From: Arachis hypogaea
Taxonomy: Eukaryota > Streptophyta > Magnoliopsida > Fabales > Fabaceae
Length of the DNA stretch: 64,000 bases
NCBI RefSeq assembly: GCF_003086295.3
Contig: NC_092054.1
Coordinates: forward strand, 59,559,546-59,623,545
Direction of reading: 5' to 3'
A program made the translations under genes and the position numbers. The notes under the pieces are model-generated. The model was not told the DNA's origin, did not search any database, and worked only from the letters and a program-made list of their open reading frames with translations. Shown piece after piece: positions 10,138 to 20,770 of the stretch (position 1 is its first letter; every line of letters starts with the position of its first letter).

Positions 10138-10174
10138 TTGCTTGGGGACAAGCAACAGTTTAAGTTTGGTGTTG
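10138..10174 (+). promoter_or_regulatory. 3' LTR boundary hairpin and TTTAAGTTTGGTGTTG (element B)
   Basis: TTGCTTG, GGGA loop (GNRA type), CAAGCAA at 10138-10155, then CAG, then TTTAAGTTTGGTGTTG abutting the LTR. It holds the site where plus-strand priming should occur. Confidence 0.7.
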
Positions 10175-11709
10175 TGATGAGCGGATATTTTATACGCTTT
10201 TTGGGGTTAATTTCATATAGTTTTTAGTATGTTTTAGTTAGTTTTTAGTTTATTTTCATTAGTTTCTAGGAAAAATTCATATTTCTGGATTTTACTATAA
10301 GTTTGTGTATTTTTCTGTAATTTCAGATATTTTCTGGCTGAAATTGAGGGAGCTGAGCAAAAATCTGATTCAGGCTGAAAAAGGACTGCTGATGCTGTTG
10401 GATTCTGACCTCTCTGCACTCGGAATGGAATTTCTGGATCTACAGGAGTCCAAATGGCGCGCTTTCAATTGTGTTGGAAAGTAGACATCCAGGGCTTTCC
10501 AGAAATATATAATAGTTCATACTTTGCTCAAGGATAGATGATGTAAACTGGCGTTCAACGCCAGTTCCATGTTGCTGTCTGGCGTCCAGCGCCAGAAACA
10601 AGTTACAAGTTGGAGTTCAATGCCAGAAAAGGATCCAAAGATGGCGTTGAATGCCCAAAACAGCCCTATGCATGTGATTAGCTTAAGTCTCAGCCCCAGC
10701 ACACACCAAGTGGGCCCCAGAGGTGGATTTCTACACCATCTATCATAGTTTGTTCATTTTCTGTAAACCTAGGTTACTGGTTTAGTATTTAAACAACTTT
10801 TAGAGGTTTATTTTGCATCTCATGACATTTTAGATCTGAACTTTGTACCTTTTGACGGCATGAGTCTCTAAACTCCATTGTTGGGGGTGAGGAGCTCTGC
10901 TGTGTCTCGATGAATTAATGCAAGTATTTTTGTTTTCCATTCAAACATGCGTGTTCCTATCTAAGATATCCATTCGCACTTCAATATGAATATGATGAAC
11001 GTGACAATCATCATCATTCCTCCACGAACGCGTGCCTGACAACCACTTATGTTCCACTGTAGAATGAATGAATATCTCTTAGATCTCTTAATCAGAATCT
11101 TCGTGGTATAAGCTAGATGATGGCAGCATTCAAGAGAATCCGAAAAGTCTAAACCTTGTCTGTGGTATTCCGAGTAGGATTCAGGGATTGAATGACTGTG
11201 ACGAGCTTCAAACTCGCGAGTGCTGGGCGTAGTGACAGACGCAAAAGGATAGTAAATCCTATTCCGGTACGATTGAGAACCTGCAGATGATTAGCCGTGC
11301 GGTGACAGCGCATCTGGACCCTTTTCACTGGAAGGATGGATGGTAGCCATTGACAACGGTGATCCACCAACACACAGCTTGCCATAGGAGGACGTGCGTG
11401 CGTGAATCAGAAAACAGAGGAAAGCAGAATTTCAGAAGACAAAGCATCTCCAAAACTCCAACATATTCTCCATCATTGCATACAAGTATAATTTGTGTTC
11501 TGCCCTTTTATTCCTTGCAATCAAATTTGATAAGTGAATTATTTTATTGTCTTCCTGACTAAGAGTTACAAGATAACCATAGATTGCTTCAAGCCAACAA
11601 TCTCCGTGGGATCGACCCTTACTCACGTAAGGTATTACTTGGACGACCCAGTGCACTTGCTGGTTAGTGGTACGAGTTGTAAAAAGTGTGATTTACAATT
11701 CGTGCACCA
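10175..11709 (+). repeat. Element B 3' LTR (1535 bp)
   Basis: Begins TGATGAGCGGATATTTTATA and ends ACAATTCGTGCACCA; matches the LTRs of element K (49114-50656 and 57786-59331, inverted). In order: conserved U3 block (10434-10522) ending TATAATAGT, GGCGTT-N-AACGCC hairpins (10547-10661; the first, ACTGGCGTT/AACGCCAGT, is perfect), and GTGGGATCGACC with the CCTTAC-TCAC-GTAAGG hairpin (11617-11632). Confidence 0.9.
11617..11632 (+). promoter_or_regulatory. U5-type hairpin (element B LTR)
   Basis: CCTTAC, loop TCAC, GTAAGG, directly after CCGTGGGATCGA. Counterparts in K read on the minus strand near 49200 and 57875. Confidence 0.6.
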
Positions 11710-11937
11710 ATGAGCCCAGTTATCATGCAAGGATAAGTAAGAGCCCTGACAATGATGAGCTCACAGAAATCGTGACTGACATCTGTGTTATAGCAGCTGA
11801 TTGGGAAAGGTATGCAGATGGAAGACCCCGGTTCATCAAGAGGGACACAAGGAGGACAAGCAAGGAGGAGAGCATGGGCAACCACATGAGTAAAAGGTGG
11901 TGGAGTTCCTTCTTTGGTCCATCTTTCTCTATGCTTT
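11710..11937 (+). pseudogene. C-terminal fragment of an unrecognised retroelement ORF (element C)
   Basis: In the frame EPSYHARISKSPDNDELT to the stop after FFGPSFSML there are about 75 open codons, beginning exactly at the insertion point of element B. It contains TDICVIAADWERYADGRPRF and a basic stretch FIKRDTRRTSK. I do not recognise the family; by position it should be the C-terminus of the last ORF of element C, possibly env-like. Confidence 0.4.
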
Positions 11938-12954
11938 AAATAAGGAAGATCTCGTATGAAATAGAACTTGCTTCCATGTTAGTTTGAACTTTTTTTATTT
12001 TGTCTTTTAAGCTTTTTGTTGAATAGGTCTATGCTTGCTGGTCTTTATGACACTGCATCCTTACTTTGCTTATTTGTATGCTTGTCCCTTTGAATCAAAT
12101 GAAAAGAGAATGAGTGTTTTGCAAAAGACCAGAGTGGAGTGCATACTATGGAGTAAGTTCCTGAGTTTGTGGTGTGGTCATAAGTTAGCTAAGTTGGTTC
12201 AATCACAAGGTGGGAAGACAACTATCTGTCCTAAATCATATGCTTTGAACACACCCCATGAGACTAGCTAAATAACAAGATCCTAATAAGAAAAAGGGAA
12301 AGAACAATAAAGGTTGAAAAATAAAAGAAAAAGAGTAAGCAATAAGGCTAGGCACCAATGGTTTTAATCTTGAGGCATGTGTCTGTGGTGCTCCTGTGTG
12401 AGGGATCTACTTGGATGAATAAGCTCTTAGGGGTGCCTTATCACTTGGTAATTTGGGTTAACTAACTCGGGATTATCAGCTGAAAGTCCACTATCAAGAG
12501 TAACCTTCACTACAGAGCATTTAGTAACCCAAAGAGGTACTGGACACCAATGTCTCAAGAAAAGAAAATAAATAAACTATATGCCTGTGGTGTGTATATA
12601 TGGGGGAACGAGACTTGAGGGAGTAAGTCCTTAGGGGTGTCTTAACACCTAACACCTTGAACCAACTGGTTCGGGAGTGTTGGCTGAAAGCTTATCTTAA
12701 AGAGTCGCCCCCTTACAGAGCACTTAGCCTAAGAACACAAATAAGCCCTGAAATAACAATAAAAGGATCAATGAATAAAAGTCTCATGGGATGCGATCAC
12801 AGTGAGTATTCTAGGACATGATAAAGGTCTGAAAGCCAGTAAAGGAATGAATCTAAGTTGCTATGCATGAAACCACCATAAAACCAAGGACATGACCTCC
12901 ACAAGAATGACTCATTTCTCTTGGCATTCCATTCATCATTCTCTTGTTCAAGTA
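11938..12954 (+). other. Element C 3' non-coding region with repeated unit
   Basis: Two copies of a diverged unit (about 12352-12480 and 12555-12720) with CACCAATG, TG(T/C)CTGTGGTG, ACT(T/C)G(G/A), TTAGGGGTG and GGGTT/GGTTCGGGA strings. This matches the minus strand of 640-1200 in element A. The short ORF 12035-12271 has no recognisable content and is not called. Confidence 0.6.
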
Positions 12955-12991
12955 CTTGCTTAGGGACAAGCAAGCTTTAAGTTTGGTGTTG
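12955..12991 (+). promoter_or_regulatory. 3' LTR boundary hairpin (element C)
   Basis: CTTGCTT and AAGCAAG pair around AGGGAC (12955-12974); TTTAAGTTTGGTGTTG then abuts the LTR. Confidence 0.65.
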
Positions 12992-15478
12992 TGATGCCAG
13001 GGCATTTTGGCCAGTTTTACTGCCCTTTTCTTTACTGTTTTTAGGGTAGTTTCATGCATTTCCTTAGAAAATAAGCTAGTTTTGGGTAGATATTCACTTA
13101 CATCTTGATTCAAGCATACATTGTGTACTTTACATGATTTCATGAGGATTTTGCATGAATTTAATGACAAATTGGATGTTGTACTTCCCATGACTTGGAC
13201 TAGAACTTTGATGCACTCTATTGCTTGATTTCAGGACAAAGGAAGCAAGAAAGAACCACGTTAGCAGCCACGTTAATCTAATTAACGTAACTCCTAACGT
13301 GGAATGGGAGTAACTTGCAAAGTTAATGAGAAAAGTAATCGCCAATAACGCTCTCGAAGCCATCATTTCCCACGTTAAGAGTCACGTTAACTAAGTTAAC
13401 GTGAACTCTAACGTGGAGGAAAGGAAATGGAGCCAACGTTAGTGACACTTACCTTTGTCACTAACGTTGGACCAAGCTCATAAGTGGCCACGTTAGTTGC
13501 CACGTTAACTTAGTTAACGTGGCCTCTAACGTTAAGAAGTAAAGGGGAAGCCAACGTTAGTGACATTCAACTTTGTCACTAACGTTGGCCAAGTCACAAT
13601 AAGCCACGTTAACTCCCACGTTAACCTAGTTAACGTGGAAGCTAATGTGAAGAAAGTAGGTGATTGACAACGTTAGTGACACCAAACATTGTCACTAACG
13701 TTGGGATTAACCCACACAAGACCCAATAAGCCACGTTAACTCCCACATTAACCTAGTTAACGTGGAAGCTAACGTGAAGAAGGAAGGTGATCGCCAACGT
13801 TAGTGACACCTAACATTGTCACTAACGTTGGAAGGAGCCCACACAAGCCACAATGAGTCACGTTAACTCCCACGTTAACTTAGTTAACGTGGAAGCTAAC
13901 GTGGATAAGGGAATGATGAGCCAACGTTAGTGACACTCAACTTTGTCACTAACATTGGAGATGGCTAGCATGGCCACGTTAGAAGCCACGTTAACCTAGT
14001 TAACGTGGACTCTAACGTGAGAAATAGGGGCACATTGGAACGTTAGTGACAAAGGTAAGTGTCACTAACGTTCTCGAAGGTTGGCAAGCCTACGTTAAAA
14101 GAGCCACGTTAACTAAACTAACGTGGACTCTAACGTAGGAAAGGGGGAGACTTCTCAACGTTATTGGGAAAGGTAAGTCCCAATAACGTGTGCGAAGGAC
14201 AAAGAGGCAACGTTAGTAGCAACGTTTGTGCCACTAACGTTGGAGTTAACGTGGCTCTTACTTTGGTGAGGAACGTTAGTGAAAAAGGTGATTGTCACTA
14301 ACGTTCTCGAACCCACATTTCCACTTAAACGTTAACACCACTAACGTCCTGAGCTAAAGTCTCTGCCCACTTCACACTTTCTCTCTGCAAGTAAAACTAA
14401 GCCCAATGAAGAAGATAACTGCTTCAAACTCAAGATCCAAAGGCCCATACCCAAGACTTGAAGAGCCAACTAAAAGATCAGAAGAGTAGTATATATAGGA
14501 GTAGCTTTGAATTAAAATGAGAGTTGGAAATTATAGGGAGCCTCTTGGCATAGAACTACTCTCTATATTTTACTTTCTCTGCACTTCTAGTTTCATTATG
14601 TATTCTCCATCTTTGTTTTCATTTTCCAGAGCTATGAACAACTAAACCTCTTTCATTGGGTTAGGGAGCTCTGTTGTAATTTGATGGATCAATACTAGTT
14701 TTCATTATTCTTCTTCTATCTTTTCTCTTGATTTTACTTGAAAGCTTTCGATCTTCATCCAATTGGGTAGTTATCTTGGAAAAGAAGCTATTTAAACTTG
14801 GATCTCTTCTGAACTTTGAAAGAGGAATGAAGAGATCATGCTAGAAATGCTTTCTCATGCTGGACCAAATTGGGTTTGGATGGATATGTGACTATAATCC
14901 TCTCAACACTTGATTTGGGAAATGCATGTGGTATAATCAGTGACCATACTTCATCTCTTCTCATGAGCAATTGACCAAGGAATTGGCTATTGATCAAGAT
15001 TTGAGAGATTGAATTACAAGGAATTGTAATTCGATCACTTAAGATTGCCAAGGAGATCAATGAGTGCATTGATTGAGGAAGAGATGAAAATGAAATTGAT
15101 CCGGAGAATGCAACATCTCCTGAGCCCAATGAACTCCCCATTTCTGATCTTACCCATTCTCTTTAATTTCTGTCATTTACTTTTATGAGCAATTACCCCA
15201 TTCCCATTTAAGATTCTGCAATTTACTTTCCGTCATCTACATTCAGCTCTTTATTTCTAGCATTTACTTTTCTGTTATTTACTTTCCCGCCATTTAATTT
15301 TCTGCAATTCTCAACTCAAATTCTGATTCGCTCAATTAGAACATTCCTCTAATTAAAGTTGCTTGATCAATCAATCTCTATGGGATTCGACCTCACTCTA
15401 TTGTGAGTTTTTACTTGACGACAAATTCGGTACACTTGCCGAAAGAAATTTGTTATGAGACAAGTTTTCCGTGCATCA
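12992..15478 (+). repeat. Element C 3' LTR (2487 bp) with covarying hairpin array
   Basis: Begins TGATGCCAGGGCATTTTGG and ends TTTTCCGTGCATCA, like element A's LTR (TGATGCCAAGGC...ATGCGCATCA). A 1.1-kb array of inverted repeats fills 13255-14345. The U5-type block ATGGGATTCGAC with CTCAC-TCTATT-GTGAG lies at 15381-15407. Confidence 0.85.
13255..14345. repeat. Alternating two-type inverted-repeat array in element C LTR
   Basis: Type 1 units pair CACGTTA...CACGTTAAC with GTTAACGTG...TAACGTG (for example 13602, 13729, 13858). Type 2 units pair CCAACGTTAGTGACA with TGTCACTAACGTTGG (13434, 13551, 13668, 13794, 13921). They alternate for about eight cycles of roughly 120-130 bp. One type 2 unit (14159) carries AACGTTATTGGGA paired with TCCCAATAACGT: both arms changed together. 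Confidence 0.9.
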
Positions 15479-15695
15479 ACAGCATCACTTGAAAAGCGCA
15501 CCCTATTCCCAAATGCCAAAACCGTAGCGCTTGGTGCAGAAAAGCGTAGCCTTTGAGAATAGGCAATGGCCGAATAAGAATCACCCCAAAAAGCGTAGCC
15601 ATAGCCCAGAAAGCGTAGCCGTAGCCTAAGGCATCATTTTTTTTCACTTTTGGCTACACTTTTCAAGTGTACCTGAATGGGTGTTTTTCTTGTAC
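15479..15695. mobile_element. Possible CACTA (En/Spm) transposon end fragment
   Basis: Subterminal-like repeats AAAGCGTAGCC (four forms between 15530 and 15630) and a right end GGTGTTTTTCTTGTACC (15680-15696) that resembles the CACTA terminus (GTTTTTCTTGTAGTG) with the last bases changed. No transposase and no left end seen. Confidence 0.4.
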
Positions 15696-15740
15696 CTTTT
15701 TCATTCTATATATAATTTATAATTTATATTTTATATTAGT

Positions 15741-18700
15741 TGTAACACCTTACCACACAAAACTTTACACTTAAGCCGTAAAACAGAGGTGGTGTGGTAT
15801 TACAACCTCTAAAATAAAATATATTCATAATAATATGAAAAAGGATACAGTATACAAGGATCCTTGAAAAATGGATAAAGCAAAATCACGAAATAAAAAG
15901 CACAACGCTCAGGAAATGTGATTACTTGCTGTAAAGAAATCTAAAGTTAACAAACATAGGATAACAGAAACTAGGAATAGAGAGCCAAAAGGTACAAGAT
16001 AACAAGCTCCTAACTCAGCCTGCAAAGCTAAGGCTAGCCGGAGAATATTTACATACATAATATACCACTTTTAGCCCAAAGAACATGTTTAAAAGCCCTA
16101 GTTCTCCAAAAACTTCTAAGAGGTACAAAAGTAAAGTAGTAATATACACATGAGGAGAGTCTAATACATATACATATCAAAATATCAAAAGTAGGGCCCC
16201 AAAATGATCCATTTCGCCGCAGAACTCCAGTCGCCTAGCGAGGTGCTTCTCGACATGCATCTGAAAAGCAACAACATAGCATGGGATGAGAACTGGGAGT
16301 TTTCAATATAGTAAAGGTGCTACGCACATAAGTTATAAGGTCCTGGGAATGCCAGAGGCAATCTTAGAATGCCGACACTTAGATATAAAAGCTTAAGGTA
16401 CAAAAACAGAAACCATAATTGGGTGGTCTTCTAAGAATATCTAAGCCTAGCTTAAACATAACCTTAACACTAAGTCTTTCCACCTTTCCTCCGTTCCTCC
16501 ATCTCCGGTGAGTTAGCAAAGACAGACAAATAGACAAATGCAAGCACAAGTAGGGAACAAGTAGTGCAAGTAGCAAATATAACAGTTAGCATAATATATT
16601 CAATTAGGCATTCCCAACTAATGTATAGCAAACAAAGCAAACAATATGCACATGATGTATGCCTGTCCTATGGTTGATGAGGCTTATCTGTCGGTTATCA
16701 AGCCAACCCGACAAGTCCAGCTGCTAAACCCTGGACTGTCCCCTATTGTGCATCCCAAGAGTCTATGCATAATTTTTTCACAGAAATGTACATCAATTTT
16801 CTCAATGGGGGTACCATTTCCGGGAATTTATATGTGCTCAGTCACCCTTACGACGTAGGGTCAACAGAGTATCGAGTCTCGACCTAGAACACGTGGTGGC
16901 AAGTCACGATACTTTACCCAGGGAAACTTGTATCTTAGATAAAATTGAGTGTATAAGCCAATAAACATTCATATTCACTTGTAATCATTGCATAATCATA
17001 TCATTTAAGCTATGGTACCATATATACTCCCAGTATACATATTTTCATATATAACTCATCACTTTTCTAACTTTACTTCACTCCTAAGTTACCTCCATTT
17101 CCTAGCTTCAACTTATGATACACCACTATTTTATGATATATTTTGGACTGAATTGAGTAGGTTTTGTCAACTGCTCTCACACTTATTAATGTAAATTGCA
17201 TGTTTTTATGTTTCCTTCCTAATTTTGTGCTATAATTGAAAACATGCCTCCTAAGCCTTTAAATCACTAGTTTTTAATCCCCTGTTATTATCATTCGATG
17301 CCATGATATGTGCATTAAGTGATTACAGGATTTATAGAGTACGAATGGCACAGAGGATGAAGAGGAAGCATGCTGAAGGGGAATGAACACAAGAATTTGA
17401 AGATTTGAGAAGGTGGAGGCGACGCGCGCACATGGCTGACACGTATGCGTGATCAAGCCATTTTCCACTAACGCGTACGCGTGGCTGACTCGTACGCGTG
17501 ACGAGCATCACGTGCTGCAATTTTCAGAACTCGCTGGGGGTGATTTCTGGGCTGATTTGGACCCAGTTTCAAGCCCGAAAGTGCAGACTAGAGGCTGGGA
17601 TGGAGCTGAGACTGAAGACACTTTCACTTTAGCTTAGTTTTTCATTTTTGAATTCTAATGAGAGAAACTCCTACTTCTCTCTAGGATTTTTGGCATTCTT
17701 AGTTTTCTTGCAATTGGATCTTGAGAGAGCTGTTGCTACCTTCAATTGGAGTCATTTTTCTTATAGTTTTCTTCTCTAGTTCCTCTATTACTCTTTTACA
17801 TTTGATTATTTTGAATTCATGTTTGGATCTTGTTATCTTTGGATTTTATTAATGCATTGAGTTGTTTTCATATCTATTATTATTGCTTGTTTTGTTATTG
17901 TTGATTATTGTTAGTGGTAATTTGGATTGAGTTATTTTATCATTTGTTATCATGTCTTTTATCTTTGCTCACCAAGTGTTTGAGAAAATGTCATCCAATA
18001 TCATGGAGTAGATTTCCTTGCTTGGTTGCGGGTTGATAATTGGAGCCACTTGAATTGTTATACTCAAGTATTAATCTGTAATTGAAAATTGCTAATTAGC
18101 CTGAAACTCACCCACTCTAGTTCTTCTCTATGAAGTAACTAGGACTTGTGAGCTAAGGTTAATCATTTCACTTGACTTTTCTTCACTTGTTAGAGGATAA
18201 CTAAGTGAGAGCAATGAGCTTTTACCATCACTCTTGGGAAAGACAATAAGGATAGAATTTCCAATTCTCACCCCTAACCAAGGCTTTTAATATTGATTAT
18301 TTTACAACTCTTGCTAATTATTCATTGCTTTAATTTCTAGTTATTTATTTTCCTGGTTCTCAAGCTCAAAAAATCTCCAGGAAAATCACAACCAATAATT
18401 TGCATTTTGTGTCAACTCCTAGGGAAAATGACTCGGGATTCTACTCCCGGTTATTTATTTCACTTGTGACACATTTTAAATTCAATAGCGGAAATCTCGT
18501 GGGTCAAGACTATACTTGCAACGTGAATTTGGAAAAATACTTTTGGTAATTCTTGACCAGAATTTATCTGTGTACGCAAAAATCCCAGACACGTGGGGGT
18601 ACGTTTTATCAAAAATTTTAACTAATTCTGAAAACGTACAGAATTTCAATTTTGAATCCTAAACTTCCGACGGGCATAACTTTTTCGTTTTAAATCATTT

Positions 18701-20021
18701 TTCTTCTGTTCTTCGAAGGGCGTAAACCTCGCGGACCCAATTTTTATATAAAACATATTTAACACCATTTGGGGGTCCGGAAGCCAAGTTATGACCCGCC
18801 GAAATTTGGATAAAAACCAACGTTACATAAAAACCCGAAAACCTCCATCTTTTCTAAAATTCAACTTCAATTCAACTTACCATACCCATAACCATCAACA
18901 CAACTTATCTTTCTCAACACTACAACAACCTCCACGTCTTACCATTTCTCAATTCAACCATATCATGCATCAATCTCTCAAATACATCAATAAGATTATC
19001 ATTCACCTATCCTAGGCATATACATTCATGTCATCAAGTCAATAATAATCAATTCATTAATTCACATCCTATTATTATCAGCAATAGCAATCACCCAATC
19101 AAATATACAACTCATATCACAAATCATCACCAAGGGTACTAAGCATTAAACATTCCTTTACGTTCCAACCTATCCCATGGTCGTCTAGCATAAGTTTTCA
19201 CAGAACATTATATATTAAATACGAGAAACCTAAACCATACCTTGGTCGATTTCTATGTATTTTCCGAGACACCACCAAGGCAACAAACACAACCCCAAAA
19301 GGTCCAAAATCTCCAAGACAATGCTTCCTAAACTCCACCTAGCTTCCAATTTACTTATACACAACCCTAATTCATACATATCACACATACATACTTAAAA
19401 TTCAATATCTAACATACTAAATCAAAGAATTGACTAGGGTTAGTGATTCTTACCATATATATGCCTTGATTAAACAAAGGCCCATAAATTCTTCAAGCTA
19501 CTCTGAGCCTAAACATCAAGACATCGAATTTTAATAACCAAAACCTCAAAATTTCGAAAATCAAAGGGAAGAGAGGCTGAGATCAAAATCAAGGTTTTTT
19601 TTTTTACCAAAATTGGGTACCGGGCTTTGTAGGACTCAACGCGCTGGACGCGTGGCCATGAACGGTACGGCGATCGGAGCTTCGGATAAAAAGTTATTGA
19701 GATTTGATTATATGAGTGAGGGTTTGGGGTTGTCACATGTTCTTCCCCCTTTCTTAGAATGTTTCCAGTGTGAATGAGGATGAAGGGAGAAAAGGGAGCT
19801 GAGCTGTTTAAGTGTGGTTGGGTTTAATTGGGCCCACTTTGGGCTCGGTTCGACCGATTCGGCCCGTTCGACCCAATCTTGGGCCAAATTCTTTGAAATT
19901 AGTGTCACAATTTTTGTTTTGATGAACTCTTTCCCATTTTAATATAAAATTCACATTTATAATTTCCTTTTTTAAAATTTAATTTATTGACTAATTATTC
20001 GCTAATTTTACGGGGTTTACA
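15741..20021 (-). repeat. Element D 3' LTR, interrupted by solo LTR E
   Basis: Ends TGTAAACCCC...GGTGTTACA on the minus strand. Aligns with 20779-23488 plus 27602-27981. Between 17116 and about 18574 sequence E replaces about 360 bp present in the other copy (22048-22406), including most of its CGCG-palindrome array. Confidence 0.85.
17116..18574 (+). repeat. Solo LTR E (TGATAAACC family)
   Basis: Starts TGATACACCACTATTTTATG, as do the LTRs of H and J (TGATAAACCACTATTTTATG). It carries the family's CGCG palindromes (ACGCGTACGCGTGG near 17470) and the U5-type hairpin CGGGA-TTCTAC-TCCCG (18434-18449). About 1.46 kb, close to the family length. No target duplication: the right flank joins D's LTR about 360 bp downstream of the expected point. 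Confidence 0.75.
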
Positions 20022-20033
20022 TCCTACCCACCT
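20022..20033 (-). other. Element D polypurine tract
   Basis: The minus strand reads AGGTGGGTAGGA directly before the LTR start TGTAAACC. Confidence 0.75.
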
Positions 20034-20063
20034 AATTAAGAATTTTGCTCTCAAAATTCAGAT

Positions 20064-20770
20064 TTAGTTACCTGAAAAGAGGTGTGGGTAGTCCTTCCGC
20101 ATATCCGAATCGGGTTTCCACGTATGCTCTTCTATACCAGCTCGACTCCAAGCCACTTTCACTAATGATACCTCCTTCCCACACAAACGCTTGATGTTGG
20201 TGTTGTCGATCCTAACCGGGATTTCTGGTAATGTTAGATCTTCCCTCACTTGAACTGATTCCGACTCCAGAACATGGCTTTCATCAGGAGTAAATTTACG
20301 AAGCTGTGACACATGAAACACGTCGTGCAGGTTCAAAAGATGCGGTGGTAAGGCAATCCTATAAGCCACCGGCCCAATCCTCTTTAGAATCTCAAACGGC
20401 CCGATGTAATGAGGATTCAGTTTCTTGGTGTTGATTGCTCTACCCACTCCAGTTGTTGGAGTAACCTTCAGAAACACATACTCTCCTTCAAATTCTAAAG
20501 GCTTTCGCCTTTGATCATCATAACTTTTTTGACGGTTCTGAGCGACAAGCATTTGGCTTCGGATTTTCTTTATCTGCTCAGTGGTTTCAGATATCATTTC
20601 AGGCCCTAACAAACTCCTCTCTCCGGTCTCATACAATCATAGCGGAGATTGACATTTTCTTCCATACAGAGCCTCATACGTAGCCATCCTGATGCTCGCA
20701 TGGTAGCTATTGTTATATGCAAACTCCACTAGAGGCATATATCAATCCCAGGTCGTCGGCTGGTCCAGAA
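20064..20770 (-). pseudogene. Integrase C-terminus with chromodomain (element D remnant)
   Basis: The 190-codon open stretch 20064-20636 starts YETGERSLLGPEMI and has the integrase C-terminal GPF region (NPHYIGPFEILKRIGPVAYR), VFHVSQLRKF, then a chromodomain-like tail LVKVAWSRAGIEEHTWKPD ending MRKDYPHLF. This order is diagnostic of Ty3-gypsy chromoviruses. Upstream (20637-20760) the same frame gives VEFAYNNSYHASIRMATYEA and LYGRKCQSPL, then a TGA stop. The catalytic core is deleted. The stop lies next to the polypurine tract, as in intact elements. Chromodomains of this group steer integration to heterochromatin; this copy is inactive. Confidence 0.85.

Larger units (their letters stand above)
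5705..11709 (+). mobile_element. Element B: Athila/Tat-like Ty3-gypsy, 3' part with integrase, env-like ORF and 3' LTR
   Basis: Plus-strand element whose left part is outside the window or displaced by insertion of element A at 5704/5705. From left to right: integrase, conserved post-pol module, array of GGCGTT-N-AACGCC hairpins, AT-rich spacer, env-like ORF, 3' non-coding region, boundary hairpin, LTR 10175-11709. Its LTR is of the same family as the two LTRs of element K. After the LTR, sequence of element C resumes with ATGAG, the presumed right target duplication. Confidence 0.8.
11710..15478 (+). mobile_element. Element C: LTR element of the A family, 3' half
   Basis: Sequence to the right of element B is the 3' end of another plus-strand element: ORF fragment, 3' non-coding region matching element A's, boundary hairpin and one LTR (12992-15478). 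B appears to have inserted into it at ATGAG (11710-11714). The 5' part is outside the window. After the LTR comes ACAGC, then a CACTA-like fragment. Confidence 0.7.

Noticed and set aside
13255..14345. CRISPR-like regular repeats
   Set aside because: Plant retrotransposon LTR; units are palindromes with diverged spacing and no unique spacers.
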